Shown: positions 46,696 to 55,600 of the stretch, piece by piece
How the letters are laid out: each line of letters opens with the position of its first letter
Position numbering within the stretch: the stretch's first letter is position 1
Source of the DNA: Colocasia esculenta
Taxonomy: Eukaryota > Streptophyta > Magnoliopsida > Alismatales > Araceae
Direction: 5' to 3'
Assembly (NCBI GenBank): GCA_014218235.1
Contig: CM024759.1
Span: forward strand, 73,634,042 to 73,698,041
DNA length: 64,000 bases
Notes under the pieces: model-generated
Seen by the model: only the letters and a program-made list of their open reading frames with translations
The model's database searches: none
What the model was told of the DNA's origin: nothing
Program-made: the position numbers and the translations under genes

Positions 46696-49600
46696 ACTCC
46701 CCTTTCTGTTTGACGGTCCTTTGGCCACCCCAACTCTCGTCAGCCCTCGTCTTTTCCAAAGAACCGGATAACCAGACACCCTGTGACATCACAAAGATTT
46801 CACATTTTTGCTTGACAGTAGATGTTGCCTCACTGATGAGATTTTCACTATCCATTTATTGTCCGAGGTTTCACATTTCTTCCTTCCGCTTATTGCTTGG
46901 CATCTTGGGAAATGGCCGGGTTGTGAGTGGGTTATCTGTATGATTTCTTTGGATGAATGACATGGGGCATGGGATTGCCAATTTTCCCCTATGATTCGTT
47001 TTGAGGTGTGGACCGTGAAGTTGGCAGCGTTCTCCTGTCTTAGAAATTAATGTGGTCACTTCACCTTGTTCGATGATATAATTATTTAATGCAGAAACAT
47101 TAGGACTAAGGAATACCAGTGGGATCAGTTAAGCAGGGTAGGAGAACTAACCTGACCTGCCACTAATTGGTCATTCATATCAATATATTCTTCTGTACTT
47201 CTGGAAGGAATCCAGAACAAACAAGAAGAATAGGCACATTTTGAGGCATGCTGTCTTCTTTATATCTCATCAGCAGTTTGGTCTGAGCTTGATTAAAGGT
47301 TAAACCAAGTGGGATGAGCCTTTCTTCACAACAGAACTCTAACCTGAGCGAATCTTCTGTTAATCTCCTGTTATGTCTCATTCAGAATGTCACAAGAGCT
47401 TTTAAGATCTTTTGCTTAAACGGTGAACTAAGTGGGAGTGAGCCTAACCTTACAACCCCCACCACCTAATTTCTTGTCGCATCAGAGGATGGTAACATCA
47501 AAGTTTGGAGCTGTTGTCATCTTTATCCCACACCACAGTTAAATGGCATAATAGCTTTGTTTTGCTGTAGAGGAATGGAAATGGGCCTACTGTATTGCTA
47601 GCTCTGAAAACTGTGAATGCATGGTATTTGTTCGCACTAAAGGTGCATGTGTTCCACCTGCTGCTGTCTAGTTGCTAAAATCAATTAAGATAGACAAATC
47701 TATGTTGAGGAATTCTTGATGTTTTTTTTTTTTAATTTTTAGTCTATGTATTCTGTGACTTAACTATGTTGTCTTAAATAATTTTAAAAATATGTCCTTT
47801 ACATCGACAACAAGTATGTTTTGAAGGATCTTTTTTGTTTCAAGTCTCTCAAATCCTTTAGAATCAGCTTTTAATAATCCGCAAGTTATCGATATTAGAG
47901 GTTTACACTCAAAATATTACAAGAATAAGACTGGGGGTAAATAATAAATAAAAAAACAATCATCTTATGATTTCTGTGGGGGAGGTGTTAAAATCTTGCT
48001 CCTAATTTTCTATGTGCAAGAACAACTATATATTAATTTCCTCCTCTCACACAGTGATATGGGATTATTATGTCCAACATCGACCAACAAACTCCTCTGC
48101 TAGGAAGATGATGGAGAAGCATTAACACGTCATAGAGTACACATCTAACCCTACCGCCCATTGCTCCCCTGCCGCAACTTGGAAGACCAAACGCCCTCCC
48201 TTCGCCCACGCTGCTACCTTCTCCCCTGTAAAATCCAATCGATGTAGACTCCTTCTCGCAATTGAGTGAGTTTTCTGTTGGCTCAAGACGACTCCTCAAA
48301 GCCCTACCCGAACGAAGTAAGGTTTGAGCTTTATTGGACGCTAGAATTAAGGTGGAACCGCTGTCGGGAGAGGGCTTTGATGTTTCAATAAGTTATTGCC
48401 AGCCACGTGACAAGGAAACAGGGGGGTCTTTAGTATTCTTCTTTCCCCTTTGTTCCTGCCTACTCTTGCTGTTTTATAGTGCTTGGCTACCTTACAGGGC
48501 TTTTGTTGATCACTACCGGTCATTAATATTGGCAAATGGAGGGGAAACCATGCAAGTGGGCCAAATTGTTGGCTGATGTTCCTCTTTTCTCTTTTTTAAT
48601 ATTGCACAACTGTAAAGTGACCTCATTAATTTCGATCATATTTGACTAAATCATATATTAGTCAATACCATTGTTCAAGTAATTGGGAGGATACATCTCA
48701 AACCAATGTATTATTGACTTCTTGGTCCTCCTCATAAAAGGAACATGAAATAAAGTAATGTATTAGGGGAAACTATCTCAAAATTTAGCCTTCTCTTAGC
48801 ATCAAGACAATCCAATTGAAGAACAAGAGCAAGGTTCACAATTAAATTTTTTCTCTCTGTTTTATAGACTATTAAGTTACTTTGATATTTTTAAACTAAT
48901 CCAGCGAGCCTGGGTGGTGGCTCATGTTTAAACTAATCCAGCGAGCCTGGGTGGTGGCTCATATTTTTTGCAGGATGTGATTGTATGTGTGAGCACATTA
49001 GAATTATGTATACATTGTGCTTTACAGGATGTATGAATGAGAAGACGGAGAAAGCATGAATGGAAATGAGTGAGTTTGAGTGGACCTTTTTTTCCATTTT
49101 TGCCCGTTCAAGACTTGTGTTAGGATATATGCTTTTACTGTCTTTTGATAGTAATGTCATATATCGAGCATAAAGTCTTGAATTGTGAATGTGGAATGTA
49201 TATGGACATGTATATGTGTGTGGAAGGTATGTGTGAAAATGCTCCCGGTATAGGGGAGGTGCTGTCGAATATTTTTTTGAATTGTCGGTTAATTCATATT
49301 TATTCGATACAACATAGACATCGTTTGGGTACAAGTTAGGCTGATGGGTTATTGTCAATGCAGAACTATTGCATCCAAAAATGGCAGGACTCGATAAGAG
49401 TTGGATACAACTTAGAGATCGTTTGGATCCTAGATATGAGAAAGGAGTAGATGAGTTCTTGGAATTTGCTTTTGATGAGCAAAGACAATGTTTTAGACAT
49501 GGACAGAATTATGAGTTCATACAATGTCCGTGTCGTAACTGTGTTAACGGAGTGAAGTTATCCCGGATGGATGTTGAAATTCATCTTAAAGTAGATGGAT

Positions 49601-52600
49601 TTTGGACACGGTATACCAATTGGGTATGTCATGGAGAGGCACCGATAGTTCATGTTCAGCAAGTTAGCCCGTCTGCTAATGAAGCACAAATGGAAGTGCA
49701 GATTGATACAACAATAGAAATGTTGCAGGAGTTACAAGAGGCTGAAATAGAGGGAAGAGCAGAGGAACATGAACCAAATGAGAAAGCAAGAGATTTTTAT
49801 CAATTATTAGAAGATGCTCAAACACCATTATATCCTAGTTGTGTCAAATTTTCAAAATTGACATTTCTGTTGAAACTATTACACATTAAGACTATGAACA
49901 AAGTGACAGCTTCTTGTATGGAAATGTTTCTTGAGTTGCTTAGAGAAGTATTACCAGAAGGAGCTAATTTACCTCGAACATGGTATGAATTGAAGAAGAC
50001 TATGAAAGATTTGGGGTTAGGTCATGAGAAGATAGATGCTTGTCAGAATGATTGTGTCTTGTTTCGAAATGAACATGAACATAGGGATCGATGTCCAGCA
50101 TGTAATGCTCCTAGGTACAAAGAAAATACGCAACAAGGTAGCCTGAAGAAGAGACGTCGCAAACAGATGCCATATAAAATATTGCGTTATTTTCCATTGA
50201 AAGATAGATTGCAAAGAATGTTCATGTCTTCTAAGATTGCCAAGTGGATGACATGGCACAAAGATGGCCGATTGGACTCGAAAAATGGAACTATGCGACA
50301 TCCTGCTGACTCTGAAGCTTGGCGACATTTCGATGCTCAATATCCAGATTTTGCGGCAGAGGTTCGCGACGTGAGACTCGGCTTAGCGACTGATGGGTTC
50401 AATCCATTTGGGATGATGAGTAGCAGATACAGTGTATGGCCTGTGATGATAGTAGTTTATAATTTGCCGCCATGGATGTGTATGAAGCAGACGTTTATGA
50501 TGATGTCATTACTTATTCCAGGTCCTAAAAGTCCTGGAAATGATATCGATGTCTATTTACAACCGTTGATAGAAGAATTGAAAGATTTGTGGGACAACGG
50601 TGTTGAAACATATGATGCTTCAAAGAAACAGAATTTTAAAATGAGAGCTGCCCTGCTGTGGACGATCAATGATTTTCCTGCATATGCCAATTTATCAGGA
50701 TGGAGTACCAAAGGAAAGCGTGCATGTCCATCATGTCATTATGATACAACTTCAAAATGGCTGCAAAATTGTCGGAAATTTTGTTTTCTAGGGCACCGAC
50801 GATTTTTGCCAATCAGTCATAGATGGAGAAGGCGTGAATATCGACACAAATTTGATGGCGTGACTGAACGTCGTAACCGTCCAGAAGTGTTAACGGGTGC
50901 TGCAATGTGGAGTCAACAACTTCAACTTCCTCATATCAGATTTGGAAAGAAATTTAAGAATGATATCAAGAATTTAGAGGGATGGAAGAAACACAGTATA
51001 TTTTTTAGAGAGCTGCCGTACTGGTCAAATCTACTCATTCGGCACAACCTGGATGTAATGCACATTGAGAAGAATGTATGTGACAATTTGTTGGGAACTT
51101 TGAATCTTCTTGGTGGGGAAAAGAGCAAAGACAGTCTGAATGCACGGTTAGATATGGCACAGTGGGGAATAAGACCAGAATTCCATCCACAAACAGACAG
51201 TCAAAATAAGACCAGGTTACCAGCGGCAGAATATACATTGAACAGATTGCAGACAACGGCTGTGTGCAACTTTCTGCGTAATATAAAAGTTCCAGATGGA
51301 TATTCCTCCAACTTGATGAAATGTGTAGATATTGGAAGTCGAAAATTGGTAGGGCTAAAGAGTCATGATTGCCATATATACATGCAAGTATTATTGCCTT
51401 TGGCGATTCGTGGTATTGTGAATCAAGATGTCACAGACCCAATTACAGAGTTGAGCATATATTTTAGAGATGTCTGTTCCAAAGTTCTTCAATCTGATCG
51501 TTTGCTTACATTGGAAGGTGATATTGCAGTAACATTATGTAAGCTGGAGCAAATTTTTCCACCGTCTTTTTTTGATGTCATGGTTCATTTGGTTGTACAT
51601 CTTGCATATGAAGCGAGAATTGCGGGACCAGTTCAATACCGATGGATGTATCCTATAGAGAGATTTTTGAAGAAATTGAAAGAATATGTTTTAAATAGGG
51701 CACATCCAGAAGGTTCAATTGTTGAAGGCTACCTTATGGAGGAAACAATCTCATTTTGTTCTATGTATATGGAGGGTATTGACACTCGCTTTAATCGAAG
51801 GGAAAGAAACTTTGATGTCCCATCTGAAGACAATAATGAAGGCGGTTGTTCGATATTCAAGTCTTCAGGACGTTTCTTAGGAGGAGCAGGTAATAGTCGT
51901 ATATTGTCTGAAGAAGAAGTTGAGAAGGCACATCTGTACATTCTTAAACAGATTGAAGATATCGATGAATATTTTTTTGAACACAAGAGATGTGTAGAGA
52001 GTTCAAGCCACACAGAAAGGAATTTCTTGAAGTGGTTCCAAATTTATGTGAAAGATTTGTACGATGCAAATGATCCTCGGTGTACTCCTGATATATACTG
52101 TCTGGCACGAACACCTTCAAGGTTTGTGCGTTCACACTCGGGCTATATTGTCAATGGATTCAGGTTTCGTGCATCATCTATTGATGCAACAAAGGTCACT
52201 CAGTTGTGTGGAGTTATAGTGAATGCGGAACTTGAATCCGGATGTGATGGATATTATGGACGTCTAAATGATGTATTGGAAATATATTTTGATAATCAAA
52301 GACGTGTTGTTTTATTTGAGTGTGACTGGTGGGATGTTTATAGAAAAGACAGAGGATTTAAAATAGATAAATATGGAACTATCAGTCTGAACACTCGTCA
52401 AAGACTCAATACAGATGAACCATTTGCCCTGGCAAGTCAAGTGGAACAGGTGTTCTATGTCAATGATAACACAACAGAAGGATGGATCATCCCTGTCAAA
52501 GCACGTCCGCGTGATTACTACGACTTGCAAGATGATGCTCCTGAGAATGATATAGAACCAAGTGACGAAGCGTTTCAGGACAATCTGATTGATGTTCCCA

Positions 52601-55600
52601 TTAGAGGAGAAATTCAAGATGTGGATCTATGTCAAGAAAGTAGCGTAAGAGTGGACGATTATATTGACATTTAGGTGATTTATTTACATTAGTATTTATA
52701 TTGTGCATGCTTCAAATAAATTTTTTAACTTGTTATGTTTACATGTTTACTAACAATTTTTTGTAACAGATGACTTCCACTGGTGAGCGCTCTTCTCGTG
52801 ATGGCTCACGCCCACGGAGGCTTCGGACTCTATCGGTCCCTCTCCCTCCCACCTTTCAGGCGATGCCTCCCCCTCCCACATTTCAGGGGCTCTCTCCCGC
52901 TCCCACCTCTCAGCAGCTTCCTCTACCTCTCACTGTACAGCAGATACCTCCCTCTTCCAGCCCTCAGGACTCTTCGGCGGCATCTGCATCTTCTGTAGCA
53001 GGTTCATATTTTAATTTCATGTAACTTTTATATTCATTGTTTAATAGATATTCTCTAATGATGTTTAATGTTTATATTTCAACAGGTCCATCTGCACGAC
53101 CTTGGGGGAGGGGTCATGGCCGTCGAGGGCCGACTAGGGGAGTTACGGAGAGGAGATGCCCTGATGGACAACAATGGAATGTCTCTCTTGTCCGAGGCTA
53201 TGGCGTCGGCCCTACTGCAGATCACTTTACTAGTCGCATGGGCGTTGTATCAAAGATATATTGTAAGATTTGGCAAAAAGACTTTGCGAAGCTGCCTGCT
53301 GCGACTAAGGAGTTTATATTCAGAGATCTGCAGGTAATTATTATTTAAATTGAATAATATATATGCATATGCTTTTGTTATAATTCAGTGACTTTGTTTT
53401 GCAGTTGACATATCAGTGGGATCGCACAGACCAAACAGATAGGGAGATGCTTGCTCACATGAGCGCCATGCATCGCAGCTGGCGTAGCAAGCAAAAAAAA
53501 AGAGTAAGTTAATATACTATTTCATTTCATATGTACTTTATTTTATATACTTGTTTATATATTGACAAAAATTTTATTTTTCATGTCAGCATTTTAATGG
53601 GAAGCCTTTAGATGATGCGATTGCATCCGTCCCAGCAGGTGTTGACCCCTCCGATTGGCAAACAATGTGCGAGTTGTGGACTACTGGGGATGAGAGGGTA
53701 ATATTTTAAAATGCTTAGAATATAATTGTTTATGATTATTTTGTTTCTATAAATGGAACAATAACTGTCTATTCTTGTCTTTTTAGAGGATTGCTGATCG
53801 AAATAAGCAAAATCGTGCCACTCAATCTATGTCATATAGACGGGGCAGGACTTCTCATTATCAGTTGATGAGTGATTTTGTGAGTTATGCTTTATGAATT
53901 ATGTTATCCCTTTTATTCATTACTTACTTATATGTCTTTAATTTAAACAGTCTCTAATGCATGGACGTACTCCGCATCGACTTGAGGTATTCAAGATGGG
54001 TCGATGTAAAAATTTACCTGACGGCACTGAGAGTTGGGTAGATGAGGAGAGCAGGAGACGATATGTAAGAAACTTTATTTCTATTTATTTTATGTGAATA
54101 TGTTTTCATTACAATAGTTGTATAATTAATATTTTTTTCTCTACCTTTTGTTGTAGGAGGCTATGAGTGAAATGATTGCTCCGTCTGACATTGATGCCGA
54201 GAGCCAGACTCCCGAGGACGCCTTCATTTCAGTCATGGGAAAAGATCGACCTGGGCGTGTTCGCTGCGCAGGGAGTGGAGAGACGTTGAGGACATGGTAT
54301 GGATCTACATCTGCAGGACCGTCTGCCTATTCAGAGCGAGAAAGGCAAATGCAAGAACAATTAAAAGTACAAGAAGACAAATTGAAAGCACAGGCAGATA
54401 AGATGAATGAAATGCAAGAACAGATTTCTCAATTGCAGAGTGTAGCCTCGAAGGTGGACGAGATGAGCGTACTCCTCTCCCAGATACAGGCGTCACAGGC
54501 ACGTACCCAGCCTGTACCTGTACCTCCTCCAGTTCAGAGCGAGAGCGACACTGAGACAGATGAGGCGGCAGATGATTATTTAGATCATGATGTTCCTGTC
54601 TCTTGATTTCCCCCTTATTTTATTACACATTCATATTTTCTATTGTTCTGGATATTTGTATAACAATTTTTACACATTATATTATATGTGTGTGATTGAA
54701 TGATCCAGCGAGCCTGGGTGGTGGCTCAATGATGTGTGATTGAATGATCCAGCGAGCCTGGGTGGTGGCTCAATGATATGTGATTGAATGATCCAGCGAG
54801 CCTGGGTGGTGGCTCAATGATAATATATGTAATTGAATGATTCAGGTGGTTCACATGTGAGTATAGAGTGTTGTATGTATTTAAATAATTTTTTTTTTCT
54901 TTCTGATCATATGTCAGCGGCTCAATAGCCGCTGCCAAAAGAACATATATCCGCGGCTACAACATGCTGACAAAAATGGACATATGGCCGCTGCCCTAAG
55001 ACCGCTGACAAAAATTATATGGCCGCGGCTGTAAGCCGCGGCCATAACATTTATTGGCCGCGGCTTCCAGCCGTTGCTGTATAATCTATTGCCGCGGTGG
55101 TCCCAACCGCTGCCAATAGTACTTTATGGCCGCGGCCGCAGTAGGCGCGGATAAATATTTATATGGCAGCGGCTACATGTAAAGCGCTGACATAAGTTAT
55201 GTCCGCGGGGTTTTTGTCAGCGGCTTTGGCAGCGCCTGGAGAGGCGCGGACATAACAATATGTCAGCGTTTTCTGGACATTTGGCAGCGGCTCCAAACCG
55301 CTGACATATGCTCTTCTTTTTGTAGTGCTAATTACATACATATGTTCTTTGCTCCTACCACATTGGCATTTTATATTACTTTTTCTATATATGTGACCCC
55401 ATTAAACATGCATGTTAGCTCCAAGTCACCTAATTAAGGATTTGAAATATCCAGGCATAGAATCTCGGAAGCAATCGTGGCCGGAGCTGGTGGGTGTGGA
55501 TGGGATGGAAGCCGAGGCTACAATCGAGAGAGAGAACCCTGTGGTGAACGCCAAAATCATCAAGGTCGGCTCCACAGACCCAGAAGTTCTCCACGAGATT

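Larger units (their letters stand above)
46693..49380 (+). other. Long leader/intron region of the CACTA transposase unit
   Basis: No intact gene. By analogy with En/Spm, where the first intron is long, this is probably intron between the leader exon(s) and TNP2. A splice acceptor (TTGTCAATGCAG, ending at 49,363) lies 17 bases before the TNP2 ATG. It contains a possible WD40 fragment (47,470-47,540), hairpin repeats (48,899-48,961) and several GC-richer patches (48,070-48,300) that may be other captured fragments. Confidence 0.5.
42628..55327 (+). mobile_element. Complete CACTA (En/Spm) transposon, 12.70 kb
   Basis: It begins CACTACAGGAGAACCAAC (42,628) and ends ...CTTCTTTTTGTAGTG (55,327). 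The 3-bp duplication CTA flanks it (42,625-42,627 and 55,328-55,330), the rule for CACTA elements. It carries subterminal repeats at both ends, an extra ORF (43,796-44,995), TNP2 (49,381-52,674) and TNP1 (52,770-54,606), all on the plus strand with open frames. Perfect target duplication and intact ORFs suggest a recent insertion that may still be active. Confidence 0.95.

Noticed and set aside
46214..46779. Long Ser/Leu-, Pro- and Arg/Glu-rich ORFs on both strands
   Set aside because: Produced by the (TC)n microsatellite and GC-rich leader. Only the minus-strand cyclin-like frame has real motifs.
49369..49380. Extending TNP2 upstream to 49,369
   Set aside because: That codon is TTG, not ATG. 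The first ATG in frame is 49,381, just after a splice acceptor.
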